Shown here one piece after another: positions 1 to 8,888 of a stretch of DNA of 64,000 bases. The position numbers were made by a program, and so were the translations under genes. Every line of letters begins with the position of its first letter. Within the stretch, counting starts at the first letter, position 1. The notes under the pieces are model-generated. The model did not search any database. It was not told the origin of the DNA and worked only from the letters and a program-made list of their open reading frames with translations. Source of the stretch: Blattabacterium cuenoti (GTDB lineage Bacteria > Bacteroidota > Bacteroidia > Flavobacteriales > Blattabacteriaceae); NCBI RefSeq assembly GCF_014252275.1, contig NZ_CP059214.1:465637-529636 (forward strand). Reading direction: 5' to 3'.

Positions 1-1269
1 AATCATTTTAATCATGAAAAATTACTAAAGAAATGGGCTTGGGATAAAAAGAAAAAAAGAGTAGTTGAAACCCATTTAATTGATCATCAAACAATCTTTC
101 CTATAGAAACTAGTACTATGCCTAGTTGGGCAGGTTCAAGTTGGTATTTTTTGCGGTATATGGATGTTGAAAACAATAACTTTTTTATAGACAAAAAAAA
201 AGAAATGTATTGGAAAAATATTGATTTATATATTGGAGGATCAGAACATAGTACTGGACATTTAATTTATTCTCGATTTTGGCACAAATTTTTAAAAGAT
301 AGAGGTTGGGTACAAACAGAAGAACCATTTAAAAAAATATTAAATCAAGGAATGATTTTAAGTTATTCTTTTACTATATTGAAAGTGATTGGAAAAAATA
401 TATTTGTATCTTATAATCTTAAAAATCGAAAAAAAACATTTTTCTTATTTCAAGAACTTTATATCAGTCATACTTGTATAAAAGAGAAAGATAAGTTAGA
501 TATAAATCAATTTAAATATCATTATCCCGAATTTTACAATCCGATATTTATTCTCAAAAATGGAGAATTTTTTTGCAAAAGACAATTAGAAAAAATGTCT
601 AAATCAAAATACAATGTAATTAATCCTGAATTAATTTGCGAACAATATGGAGCGGATACATTTCGTATGTATGCAATGTTTTTAGGTCCAATCGTTCAGT
701 CTAAACCTTGGAGTTTACAAAAAATCATTGGAATAAAAAATTTCTTAAGAAAATTATGGAATTTATTTCATAAAAATGGAATTTTTCAAGTAAATGAAGA
801 AAATCCAACTAATGAAGAATTTAAAATTTTACATACTTTAATCAAAAAAATTGAAAAAAAAATACAATTATTTTCCTTTAATACATGTATCAGTCATTTT
901 ATGATTATGGTAAATCAATTAATTTTTTTAAAATGCAATAAAAGAAAGATCCTAGAACCCCTGATTCAATTAATTTCTCCTTTTGCTCCTCATATATCTG
1001 AAGAATTATGGATGAAATTGGGGAAAAAAAAATCTATTATTTATTTTCCTATACCTTCTCTTCAAGAACAATACCTTTTAAATGATAAACAAATAACATA
1101 TAAAATTATGATAAACGGAAAATTCAAATTTTTGGAAAAATTTGATAAAAAACTTAGTATGAAACAAATAGAAAAAAACATCCTAAATCATAAAAAAATA
1201 AAAAATACAGAAAAAAGAATAAAAAAATTAGTAATCATCCCAAAAAAAATAATTAATATTTTATATTGA
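1..1269 (+). CDS. leuS: Leucyl-tRNA synthetase, C-terminal part (cut by window start)
   Basis: Charges tRNA-Leu with leucine in the cytoplasm. The frame is open from base 1, so the gene starts before the window; the first ATG inside (118) is internal. Class I features visible are the conserved segment PSWAGSSWYF near base 121, the signature KMSKSKYN near base 595 that binds the ATP transition state, and the anticodon-binding helical domain (SPFAPHISEELW near base 985). The C-terminus VIIPKKIINILY matches the usual end of the LeuRS C-terminal domain, so the 3' end looks complete. It ends in TGA, one of several TGA stops in this window that matter for the interrupted prfB gene. gdhA follows after 77 bp on the same strand. 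Identity is very secure. Confidence 0.96.
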   Translation, partial: NHFNHEKLLKKWAWDKKKKRVVETHLIDHQTIFPIETSTMPSWAGSSWYFLRYMDVENNNFFIDKKKEMYWKNIDLYIGGSEHSTGHLIYSRFWHKFLKDRGWVQTEEPFKKILNQGMILSYSFTILKVIGKNIFVSYNLKNRKKTFFLFQELYISHTCIKEKDKLDINQFKYHYPEFYNPIFILKNGEFFCKRQLEKMSKSKYNVINPELICEQYGADTFRMYAMFLGPIVQSKPWSLQKIIGIKNFLRKLWNLFHKNGIFQVNEENPTNEEFKILHTLIKKIEKKIQLFSFNTCISHFMIMVNQLIFLKCNKRKILEPLIQLISPFAPHISEELWMKLGKKKSIIYFPIPSLQEQYLLNDKQITYKIMINGKFKFLEKFDKKLSMKQIEKNILNHKKIKNTEKRIKKLVIIPKKIINILY

Positions 1270-1285
1270 TAACAATTTATTCATA

Positions 1286-1321
1286 ATACAGGATGCTTTC
1301 TGTATCATGTCTAAATTTTTT
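1286..1321 (+). terminator. Possible weak hairpin terminator after leuS
   Basis: ATACAG (1286-1291) and CTGTAT (1300-1305) form a perfect 6-bp stem with an 8-nt loop, 17 bp after the leuS stop. A T run (about 1314-1321) follows after a gap of roughly eight bases, which is longer than in a classical intrinsic terminator. Function is inference. Confidence 0.25.
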
Positions 1322-1346
1322 TAGAAATGTGTAAAAACTTTTTTTT

Positions 1347-2777
1347 ATGTCAAAAAAAAACCAAAATAAAATTAATTCATATAGTTTTTTTAATTGTATA
1401 GAAAAAAATTTTGATAAGGCATCCCGATATCTCTCCATTGAACAAGGACTTTTAAACCAAATTAAATCGTGTAATTCCGTTTATAGAATTCACTTTCCTG
1501 TGAAAATAGGAAAAAACATTGAAGTTATTGAGGCCTATAGAGTTCAACATTCTCATCACAAACTTCCTTGTAAAGGAGGAATACGATACAGTACTAAAGT
1601 TAATCAAGATGAAATTATGACTTTATCCGCTTTAATGACCTATAAATGTGCAATAGTTGATGTTCCTTTTGGAGGAGCTAAGGGGGGGATTAAAATAGAT
1701 CCTCAAAAAATGTCGGAAGAAAATATAGAAACGATTACACGTCGTTATACTTTAGAATTAATTAAAAAAAATTTTATTGGTCCAGGAATTGATGTCCCTG
1801 CCCCTGATTATGGAACTGGAGAGAAAGAGATGAGTTGGATTTTTGATACCTTCTCATCGATTCGTCCAGGAGATATAGATGCATTAGCTTGTGTTACTGG
1901 AAAACCTGTCTCTCAAGGAGGGGTAAGAGGAAGAAAAGAGGCTACAGGACTAGGTGTTTTTTATGGAATCCGAGAATTATGTCAAATGAAGGAAGATATG
2001 GCATATGTCGGTCTTAATACAGGATTAATAGGGAAAAAAATTATTATACAAGGATTAGGGAATGTAGGATATCATGCTGCTTCATTTTTTCATCAGTATG
2101 GAGGAATTATCGTTGCTTTAGCAGAAAGAGAAGGTGCGATTTACAATAAAAAGGGGTTGGATGTTCATGAAGTAATTTTACACTTAAAAAATACAGGTTC
2201 TATATTAAATTTTCCAGGATCAAAAAATATAAAAAATACAGAAAATGCATTGGAATTGGAATGTGACATTTTAATTCCAGCAGCTTTAGAAAACGTGATA
2301 CATAAAAGAAATGCTCATCGTATTCAAGCGAAAATTATAGGAGAAGCAGCAAATGGGCCAATAACTCCCGAAGCAGATGAAATTTTAGAAAAAAAAGGTA
2401 TTATTATTGTTCCAGATATTTATTTAAATGCAGGTGGTGTAACTGTTTCTTATTTTGAATGGTTAAAAAATCTCAGTCATGTACGTCACGGACGTATGGA
2501 AAAACGATTTAGTGAAAATATGAACGCAGAATTATTGCAAGTAATTGAAACAACGTGTAATAAAAAAATTTCTAATGAAGAGAAAAAAATCATTCTAAGA
2601 GGTGCAAGAGAAATTGATTTAGTTCGAAGTGGATTGGAAGACACAATGATTAGTGGATTTCACAAAATAAGAGATTTGAAAAAATCATTAAAAATTGATA
2701 ATTTACGTACCGCAGCATTTTTGTTTGCTATTAATAAAATCGTTGATTCTTATGAAAAATTAGGAATTTTTCCATAA
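1347..2777 (+). CDS. gdhA: Glutamate dehydrogenase (Glu/Leu/Phe/Val family)
   Basis: Interconverts 2-oxoglutarate plus ammonia and glutamate with NAD(P)H. The N-terminal catalytic domain has the segment PFGGAKGGI (about residues 107-115) with the catalytic-lysine environment, and PAPDYGTGEKEM further on. The Rossmann domain has the nucleotide-binding turn GLGNVG (about 237-242). GEAANGP and the NAGGVTVSYFEW segment are also family hallmarks. At 476 residues it is a normal-length enzyme. In cockroach Blattabacterium this enzyme is known as the entry point for recycled ammonia; that role here is inferred from the genome type. Cofactor preference cannot be settled by eye. It stands alone between leuS and pyrH. 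Confidence 0.95.
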   Translation: MSKKNQNKINSYSFFNCIEKNFDKASRYLSIEQGLLNQIKSCNSVYRIHFPVKIGKNIEVIEAYRVQHSHHKLPCKGGIRYSTKVNQDEIMTLSALMTYKCAIVDVPFGGAKGGIKIDPQKMSEENIETITRRYTLELIKKNFIGPGIDVPAPDYGTGEKEMSWIFDTFSSIRPGDIDALACVTGKPVSQGGVRGRKEATGLGVFYGIRELCQMKEDMAYVGLNTGLIGKKIIIQGLGNVGYHAASFFHQYGGIIVALAEREGAIYNKKGLDVHEVILHLKNTGSILNFPGSKNIKNTENALELECDILIPAALENVIHKRNAHRIQAKIIGEAANGPITPEADEILEKKGIIIVPDIYLNAGGVTVSYFEWLKNLSHVRHGRMEKRFSENMNAELLQVIETTCNKKISNEEKKIILRGAREIDLVRSGLEDTMISGFHKIRDLKKSLKIDNLRTAAFLFAINKIVDSYEKLGIFP

Positions 2778-2830
2778 AATTTATTTATAAAAATTTTTAA
2801 AAACTTTATTTTTGAAGAAACATCTATTTC

Positions 2831-3562
2831 ATGAAATACAAAAGATTATTATTGAAATTAAGTGGAGAAGCTCTTATGGGAAACGGAAAATACGTTTTTC
2901 ATTCAAATCGTTTACAACAATATGCTGAAGAAGTAAAAAAAGTTGTAGATATGGGAGGAGAAGTCGCAATAGTAATAGGAGGAGGAAATATATTTAGAGG
3001 ATTTCTTCCTAAAATATCATCAGGAAATATTCATCGTATAGATGGAGATTACATGGGTATGCTGGCAACTGTTATTAATGGGATTGCTTTTCAATCGCAT
3101 TTAGAAAATGTAGGAATTAGTACTTATATGCAAACAGCAATTAGAATGGATCAAATTGCGGAACCATGTCGAAAAAATATCGCAATTCAAAAACTCGAAA
3201 AAGGAAACGTTGTAATATTTGTTGCAGGATTAGGGCATCCGTATTTTACTACAGATACTGCAGCTGTTTTACGTGCTATAGAAATCAAAGCTGATGTATT
3301 ATTAAAAGGAACTAAAGTAGATGGAATCTACACAAAAGATCCAAAAAAAAATAAAGATGCTAAAAAACTAAAATATCTTTCATTTGAAATGGTTTGTAAA
3401 ATGGGAATTCGAGTCATGGATCAAACAGCATTTATCCTAGGAAGCGAAAATAATTTACCAATTGTTATCTTTGATATTAATAAGAAAGAAAATTTTAAAA
3501 ATTTAGTTTCTGGAAAAGAAATTGGTACACTGGTATCCAGAAATAAAAGGAAAAATGTATGA
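2831..3562 (+). CDS. pyrH: UMP kinase
   Basis: Phosphorylates UMP to UDP in pyrimidine nucleotide synthesis; a hexameric amino-acid-kinase-fold enzyme unrelated to eukaryotic UMP/CMP kinases. The N-terminal LLLKLSGEALMG, the glycine-rich VIGGGNIFRG and the GLGHPYFTTDTAA segment are PyrH hallmarks, and KVDGIYTKDPKKN is the typical ATP-binding region. Length 243 residues is normal for the family. Its TGA stop overlaps the ATG of frr by four bases (ATGA), so the two are translationally coupled, the standard pyrH-frr arrangement. Confidence 0.97.
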   Translation: MKYKRLLLKLSGEALMGNGKYVFHSNRLQQYAEEVKKVVDMGGEVAIVIGGGNIFRGFLPKISSGNIHRIDGDYMGMLATVINGIAFQSHLENVGISTYMQTAIRMDQIAEPCRKNIAIQKLEKGNVVIFVAGLGHPYFTTDTAAVLRAIEIKADVLLKGTKVDGIYTKDPKKNKDAKKLKYLSFEMVCKMGIRVMDQTAFILGSENNLPIVIFDINKKENFKNLVSGKEIGTLVSRNKRKNV

Positions 3563-4113
3563 GTAATTTAAATAAAATTTTTTCTTCTTGTAAAAAAGAT
3601 ATGGAAAAAATTTTTGATCAACTAAAGTCAGAAATTTATTGTATACGATTAGGAAGTAAATCAGTTTCTTCTTTATTAGGAGAAATGAACGTAAAATATA
3701 ATAATACATCTTCCTTATTGTTGGAAGTATCAAACATTCATGTTCTAGATCATAGAAATATTTCAATTCGACCTTGGGATCGTAATATTCTTCCTTATAT
3801 AGAAAAATCTATTATAAATGCAAATTTAGGGTTTACTCCTACTCATAAAGGAAATACGATTCATATTCATCTTCCAGTTATAACGGAAGAAAGAAGAAGA
3901 TTTTTCATAAAAAAAATTAAATCTCAAACAGAACATGCAAAAATTCTTATAAGAGAAACAAGAAAAAAAAATAAAAAAAATATCAAAAAAATAAAAGTAT
4001 CTGAAGATATATCGAAAAATGGAGAAAAATATATACAAAAAATAACCATTGAATACATAGATAAAATAAATGATTTTTTTTCGAAAAAAGAGAAAGAAAT
4101 ATTGAAAATATAA
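3559..4113 (+). CDS. frr: Ribosome recycling factor
   Basis: Splits post-termination ribosomes together with EF-G. The 184-residue length, the IRPWD segment and the conserved INANLGFTP and LPVITEERRR motifs identify RRF. The helical arms are lysine-rich and contain several long A runs, as expected from the base composition. It overlaps pyrH by four bases and is followed five bases later by asnS, so pyrH, frr, asnS and probably rpoN form one transcription unit. Confidence 0.96.
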   Translation: MSNLNKIFSSCKKDMEKIFDQLKSEIYCIRLGSKSVSSLLGEMNVKYNNTSSLLLEVSNIHVLDHRNISIRPWDRNILPYIEKSIINANLGFTPTHKGNTIHIHLPVITEERRRFFIKKIKSQTEHAKILIRETRKKNKKNIKKIKVSEDISKNGEKYIQKITIEYIDKINDFFSKKEKEILKI

Positions 4114-4118
4114 AAAAA

Positions 4119-5531
4119 ATGATTCAAAAGTATTCAATTAAAGAATTGTTGAAGAAAGGGATTTTTTTTTTAAATCAAAAAGTATTAGTTGAAGGATGGA
4201 TTCGTTCTATGCGTTATTCTATTTTTTTATCATTAAATGATGGATCAACAATAAATCATTTACAAATTGTTTTATCAAAATATTTCAAAAAAGAATTCTT
4301 AAAAAAAATTACTATTGGAACTTCTATCAGAGTAATAGGAATTATCAAAAAAAGTATAGGAAAAAAACAATGTATAGAATTACATTCTACAGATATTAAA
4401 ATATATCAATCGGTTCCTACTCAAATCATGCAAAAATCTATTTTACAACCAAAAAAACATAGTATAGAAAAAATACGAGAACAATCTCATTTACGTTTTC
4501 AAACAAATATATTTGGTTGTATTATGAGAATAAGAAATAATATGTCTTTTTCTATACATAAATATTTTTATGAAAAAAATTTTTTTTATATAAATACTCC
4601 AATTATTACTACTTCAGATTGTGAGGGAGCTGGAAAAATGTTCCAAGTTACATCCATGGATCTCAATCAAAATGATATTGATTATACAAAGGATTTTTTT
4701 AAATGTAAAACTTATCTTAGCGTATCTGGTCAATTAGAAGCTGAAGTGGCAGCTTTAGGATTAGGAAAAGTTTATACTTTTGGACCTGTGTTTCGTGCAG
4801 AAAATTCAAATACATCAAGACACTTATCTGAATTCTGGATGGTTGAACCAGAAATGGCATTTTTTCACTTAGAAGAAAATATTCATTTAGCGGAAGACTT
4901 AATAAAATTTACCATTCAATATATCCTTGATCATTGCATGGATGATTTATCGTTTTTAAATGAAAATATAAAAAAATGGAATATGGAAGGAGAAATTTCT
5001 CTTTTAGAAAAACTAAAATATATACTAAAATATCCATTTAAAAAAATTAGTTATACAGAGGTTATAAATATTCTAAATCAAGAAAAAGAAAAAAAAAATA
5101 TAACATTTACTCATACAATTTTTTGGGGAATGGATTTACAATCTGAACATGAACAATATTTAGTAAATATATATTTTAAAAAAAGACCTTTAATCATTTA
5201 TAATTATCCTTTTTGTATTAAATCATTTTATATGCGCGTTAATGATGATGGGAAAACAGTGAAATCAATGGATATATTACTTCCAGGGATAGGAGAAATT
5301 ATAGGGGGATCTCAACGAGAAGAACGTTATGAAGTTTTATTAACAAATATCAAAAACAAAAGTTTAGATAAAAAATTACTCTGGTGGTATTTAGATACAC
5401 GTCGTTTTGGATCTGTTCCTCATAGTGGATTTGGACTAGGTTTTGACCGATTTGTTCAATTTATGACAGGAATGAAAAATATTCGTGATGTCATTCCATT
5501 TCCAAGAACGCCAAAAAATGCATCATTTTAA
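4119..5531 (+). CDS. asnS: Asparaginyl-tRNA synthetase
   Basis: Charges tRNA-Asn directly. The N-terminal OB-fold anticodon domain covers roughly residues 18-100 (VLVEGWIRSMR). The class IIb core has FYINTPIITTSDCEGAG (motif 2 side), SGQLEAE, FGPVFRAENSNTSRHLSEFWMVEPEMAF, and motif 3 GFGLGFDRFVQFMTG near residue 440. The ending RDVIPFPRTPKNASF is diagnostic for AsnRS against AspRS. Length 470 is normal. A direct AsnRS means the organism need not use the Asp-tRNA(Asn) amidotransferase route. Confidence 0.96.
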   Translation: MIQKYSIKELLKKGIFFLNQKVLVEGWIRSMRYSIFLSLNDGSTINHLQIVLSKYFKKEFLKKITIGTSIRVIGIIKKSIGKKQCIELHSTDIKIYQSVPTQIMQKSILQPKKHSIEKIREQSHLRFQTNIFGCIMRIRNNMSFSIHKYFYEKNFFYINTPIITTSDCEGAGKMFQVTSMDLNQNDIDYTKDFFKCKTYLSVSGQLEAEVAALGLGKVYTFGPVFRAENSNTSRHLSEFWMVEPEMAFFHLEENIHLAEDLIKFTIQYILDHCMDDLSFLNENIKKWNMEGEISLLEKLKYILKYPFKKISYTEVINILNQEKEKKNITFTHTIFWGMDLQSEHEQYLVNIYFKKRPLIIYNYPFCIKSFYMRVNDDGKTVKSMDILLPGIGEIIGGSQREERYEVLLTNIKNKSLDKKLLWWYLDTRRFGSVPHSGFGLGFDRFVQFMTGMKNIRDVIPFPRTPKNASF

Positions 5532-5536
5532 TAAAT

Positions 5537-7015
5537 ATGCTTAAACAACAACTCATACAGAAAGGACAACATAAACTTTCTCCTCAACAAATAAAATTGA
5601 TGAAACTGATTCAATTATCTACTTTAGATTTTGAAAAAAAAGTTCGACAAGAGTTAGAAGAAAATCCTGCTTTAGAATTAGAATCATCTTATGAAGAAGA
5701 AATAAATAATGAAAATTATGATCTTATATCTAATGAAGAAAATAATACAACAAACAATAATAATCATGATGATATCGATGATTATTATAATTTAAACGAT
5801 GATGATAATGGTATAGAAGATTTTCATGAAAAACAAAAAAATGTTTATGAAAACATTAATAGGAATAATATACCTATTGTTTCTAATATTTCTTTTCATG
5901 ATTTTTTAAAACATCAATTACATACTTTCCGTTCATTAAATAATGAAGATTTATTCATAGCAGATTTTATATTAGGAAATATAGATAATAATGGGTATAT
6001 AAGAAGAAAAATAAAATATATATCTGACGATATTTTCTTAAGATATGGAAAATTAATTAAAGAAGAAAAAATAGAACAATTACTTGTAAAGTATATCCAA
6101 AAATTGGATCCAATTGGGGTCGGATCAAGGAATTTACAGGAATGTTTGTTTATTCAATTAGAAGGAAAAAAAATAAAAAAATCTACTCTTTTAGCAAAAG
6201 AAATTATTAAAAATTATTTTGAATTTTTTACTAAAAAAAATTATAAAAAATTACAAAATAAATTAAAAATTTCAAAAAAAGAGTTAAAAGATGCTATTTA
6301 TCAAATAAAAAAATTAAATCCAAAACCAGGAAAGATTTATTCTGAAAATTATAAAAATATAACCCATATCATTCCAGATTTCACAATTTGTATTGTAAAC
6401 GAAAAGTTAGAATTATCATTAAATCATAGAAATATTCCGGAAATAAAAATTTCTTCTATTTATTTAGATATGTTAAAGTCTTACAAAAAATCATACTCTA
6501 AAAAAAGAGGAAATAATGAAAATACTTTTCTCTTTATAAAGAATAAAGTAAACTCAGCTAAATGGTTTGTTGATGCTATAAAAAAACGTCAAAATACATT
6601 ATTAATAACTATGAACGCTATTATGGAATATCAAAAAGAATATTTTTTAACAGGAGATAAAACTAAAATAAAACCTATGATTTTAAAAAATATATCCCAA
6701 AAAATTGGAATAGGAATATCTACAGTTTCACGTGTTGCTAATAGTAAATACGTAAACACTCCATATGGAACATTTTTAATAAAAAGTTTTTTTTCCGAAA
6801 AAATGAAAAATAAAAAAGGAGAAGAAATTTCTTCTATAAAAATAAAAAAAATATTAAGAGATTCTATTTCTAAGGAAAATAAAAAAAATCCCCTTACTGA
6901 TGAAAAATTATCTCAAATATTAAAGAAAAAAGGATACATTATTGCTCGTAGAACAATAACTAAATATCGAGAACAAATGAATATTCCTGTTTCAAGAATG
7001 CGTAAAATTTTATAA
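5537..7015 (+). CDS. rpoN: RNA polymerase sigma-54 factor
   Basis: Sigma-54 directs RNA polymerase to -24/-12 promoters and needs an AAA+ activator to melt DNA. Region I is seen in LSPQQIKLMKLIQLSTLDFEKKVRQ (given here only as a landmark at about residues 15-40), followed by an acidic Asn/Asp-rich region II (about 53-105). The core-binding region is present, and the RpoN box ARRTITKYRE lies at about 469-478, next to the C-terminus. Length 492 is typical. It is read from the same unit as asnS (5-bp gap). Its 3' end overlaps the convergent aldehyde dehydrogenase by six bases. No sigma-54 activator is encoded in this window, so its target genes are unknown. Confidence 0.95.
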   Translation: MLKQQLIQKGQHKLSPQQIKLMKLIQLSTLDFEKKVRQELEENPALELESSYEEEINNENYDLISNEENNTTNNNNHDDIDDYYNLNDDDNGIEDFHEKQKNVYENINRNNIPIVSNISFHDFLKHQLHTFRSLNNEDLFIADFILGNIDNNGYIRRKIKYISDDIFLRYGKLIKEEKIEQLLVKYIQKLDPIGVGSRNLQECLFIQLEGKKIKKSTLLAKEIIKNYFEFFTKKNYKKLQNKLKISKKELKDAIYQIKKLNPKPGKIYSENYKNITHIIPDFTICIVNEKLELSLNHRNIPEIKISSIYLDMLKSYKKSYSKKRGNNENTFLFIKNKVNSAKWFVDAIKKRQNTLLITMNAIMEYQKEYFLTGDKTKIKPMILKNISQKIGIGISTVSRVANSKYVNTPYGTFLIKSFFSEKMKNKKGEEISSIKIKKILRDSISKENKKNPLTDEKLSQILKKKGYIIARRTITKYREQMNIPVSRMRKIL

Positions 7016-8395
7016 TTGTTTGACGAAAAAAGTTTTACAATTAGCAAATTCTTTAATGGATAATAAGGATAATTCTCTTCCATATCCAGATTTCTTCACT
7101 CCTCCAAAAGGATACATAGGATTCGATTGTACAATGTCATTGATAAAGATCATTCCTGTCTGTATTTCTTTGGATATGATTTCTGCTTTTTTTAAATCTT
7201 CTGTCCAAATAGATGCACCAAGTCCATATAACGTATTATTTACAATATCAGGAATTTCATTTTCGTTAGAAAACGACATGATAATTCCTATTGGACCAAA
7301 AATTTCCTCTTGAGATATGAAAGAATTATTTTTTTCTATTTTTAATAATGATGGAGAAAAAAAATTCCCTTCTCGATTAGATGATAAACATATTTTTCCA
7401 TTACTAGATAAAATTTTTAAATATTGTTTATATAATCTATCCGATAAATCAATACGTGATATATATCCTATTTTTGTTGAAGAATCAAATAAATCTCCTT
7501 TATGAAATTTTTTCATTTCTTGAACAACTAAATCAATAAAGTTATCAAGGATTAATTCATCTACTATAAATCTTTTTGCGGAAATACATGTTTGTCCAGT
7601 ATTATTTAATCTTGATTGTACTGCGTATTTAGCAACTTTCTGAAGATCTCTTACATCCTTCATTACAACAAAAGCATCATTTCCTCCTAATTCTAAAATT
7701 GATTTTTTAATGTGTTTTCCAGATAAAGATCCAATTATACTACCAATTTTATAACTTCCTGTAAACGTTACTCCTTGTATAATATCATGAGATATAACAG
7801 ATTCAGTTTGATCAATATCTATTAATAAAATTTGAAAAATTCCTTTTGGAAAACCAGATCTTAAAAAGATTTTTTCCAATAAAAATGAACAACCTGAAGT
7901 ATTCGTAGAAGGTTTAATAAGGATAACATTTCCCAGCATTATGTTCGGAATTGAAGATCGTATTGTTTGCCAAATAGGAAAATTCCAAGGCATAAATCCT
8001 ATGATAGGACCTATAGATGAATATTCAACATAACATTTACCATGGAATTTTTTCTCATTTATGTAATGAAAGAATATAGAATCATTGATATGATTAGCAT
8101 AATAATTACAAAGTTCAATACTTTTTTTTATTTCTAAACGAGATTGTGAAATAGGTTTTCCCATTTCTATAGTGATCAAACGTGCAATATGATCCATTTT
8201 TTTTTTCATATGAAAAGAAAGTTCTTTAAGATAAAAAATCCTTTCTTTTATAGAAATATTTTTCCATATTTTATATGCTTGATTAGATATATATAATTTT
8301 CTTTCAATATTTTTTTCATTGAGAAAAAAATATTTATTTAAAATACGGTTATCAACCGGATTAATAGTTTGAACTATATTATTATTTTTTGTCAC
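7010..8395 (-). CDS. gabD: NAD(P)-dependent aldehyde dehydrogenase, probable succinate-semialdehyde dehydrogenase
   Basis: Oxidises an aldehyde to the acid; the closest type I recognise is bacterial succinate-semialdehyde dehydrogenase. The catalytic set is present: Asn138 in PWNFP, Glu235 in LELGGND and the nucleophile Cys270 in NTGQTCISAKRF. EEIFGPI and the C-terminal PFGGVKKSGYGRE are also family motifs. At 461 residues it is full length. The stop codon lies inside the 3' end of rpoN. sufE starts its transcription unit just upstream (2-bp gap). Substrate is inferred from similarity of the core and should be treated as tentative. Confidence 0.85.
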   Translation of the reverse strand: MTKNNNIVQTINPVDNRILNKYFFLNEKNIERKLYISNQAYKIWKNISIKERIFYLKELSFHMKKKMDHIARLITIEMGKPISQSRLEIKKSIELCNYYANHINDSIFFHYINEKKFHGKCYVEYSSIGPIIGFMPWNFPIWQTIRSSIPNIMLGNVILIKPSTNTSGCSFLLEKIFLRSGFPKGIFQILLIDIDQTESVISHDIIQGVTFTGSYKIGSIIGSLSGKHIKKSILELGGNDAFVVMKDVRDLQKVAKYAVQSRLNNTGQTCISAKRFIVDELILDNFIDLVVQEMKKFHKGDLFDSSTKIGYISRIDLSDRLYKQYLKILSSNGKICLSSNREGNFFSPSLLKIEKNNSFISQEEIFGPIGIIMSFSNENEIPDIVNNTLYGLGASIWTEDLKKAEIISKEIQTGMIFINDIVQSNPMYPFGGVKKSGYGRELSLLSIKEFANCKTFFVKQL

Positions 8396-8397
8396 AA

Positions 8398-8844
8398 CTA
8401 CATCTTTGTTTTCTCTTGAAGAAGATTTATTTTATAATTGAAAGCAAATGCATAAAATTTTATTTTTTTAAAGAATAAAATTATTCCATTAGCACGAATA
8501 GGGGTAAGAAAAGTATCTAATCCAATTTCTGAAATTATATTTGAATCTGCATAAATAATTTCTAAGGGATTTAGTCCGGAATATAGACGAATCATAAGGG
8601 AAATCATTCCTTTAGGTAAAATTGCTTCACTATCTGCTTCAAAGAAAAGACGATTGTTTTTCAATGTTGCTTCTAACCAAACATTAGATTGACATCCTTG
8701 GATTAATTTATCATTAGATCTAAATTCACTCGATTTTTTTTTTAAACTATTTCCTAAATCTATTAAATATTCATATTTATCTTCCCAACTTGTTAAGTTT
8801 TTAAATACATTTTTAATTCTATTTTCTCGTTCTTTTAAGTTCAT
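8398..8844 (-). CDS. sufE: Cysteine desulfuration protein SufE
   Basis: SufE accepts persulfide sulfur from the SufS desulfurase and passes it to the SufBCD scaffold for Fe-S cluster assembly. The diagnostic active-site Cys51 is in LIQGCQSNVW, and the second conserved block GLDTFLTPIRANG is present. Length 148 is close to the usual ~140. A TAnnTTTG promoter core lies 20 bp upstream of its start, so it probably heads a unit with the downstream aldehyde dehydrogenase. No other suf gene is in the window. Confidence 0.93.
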   Translation of the reverse strand: MNLKERENRIKNVFKNLTSWEDKYEYLIDLGNSLKKKSSEFRSNDKLIQGCQSNVWLEATLKNNRLFFEADSEAILPKGMISLMIRLYSGLNPLEIIYADSNIISEIGLDTFLTPIRANGIILFFKKIKFYAFAFNYKINLLQEKTKM

Positions 8845-8863
8845 TATTTCCGTATTCTATGAA

Positions 8864-8871
8864 CAAAAATA
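8864..8871 (-). promoter_or_regulatory. Bacteroidetes-type -7 promoter core for sufE
   Basis: Read on the minus strand the sequence is TATTTTTG, an exact match to the TAnnTTTG core of Bacteroidetes sigma-A promoters. It sits 20 bp before the sufE start, in the 44-bp gap after metE. No clear TTTG -33 element was found. Assignment is inference from motif and position. Confidence 0.45.
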
Positions 8872-8888
8872 GGGAAATAATCTTTTTT

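Noticed and set aside
3503-3766. Antisense frame over pyrH/frr.
   Set aside because: Poor composition, no motif, and fully covered by two secure genes.
3826-4137. Phe-rich antisense frames over frr.
   Set aside because: They are the complement of lysine-rich codons in frr, a composition effect.
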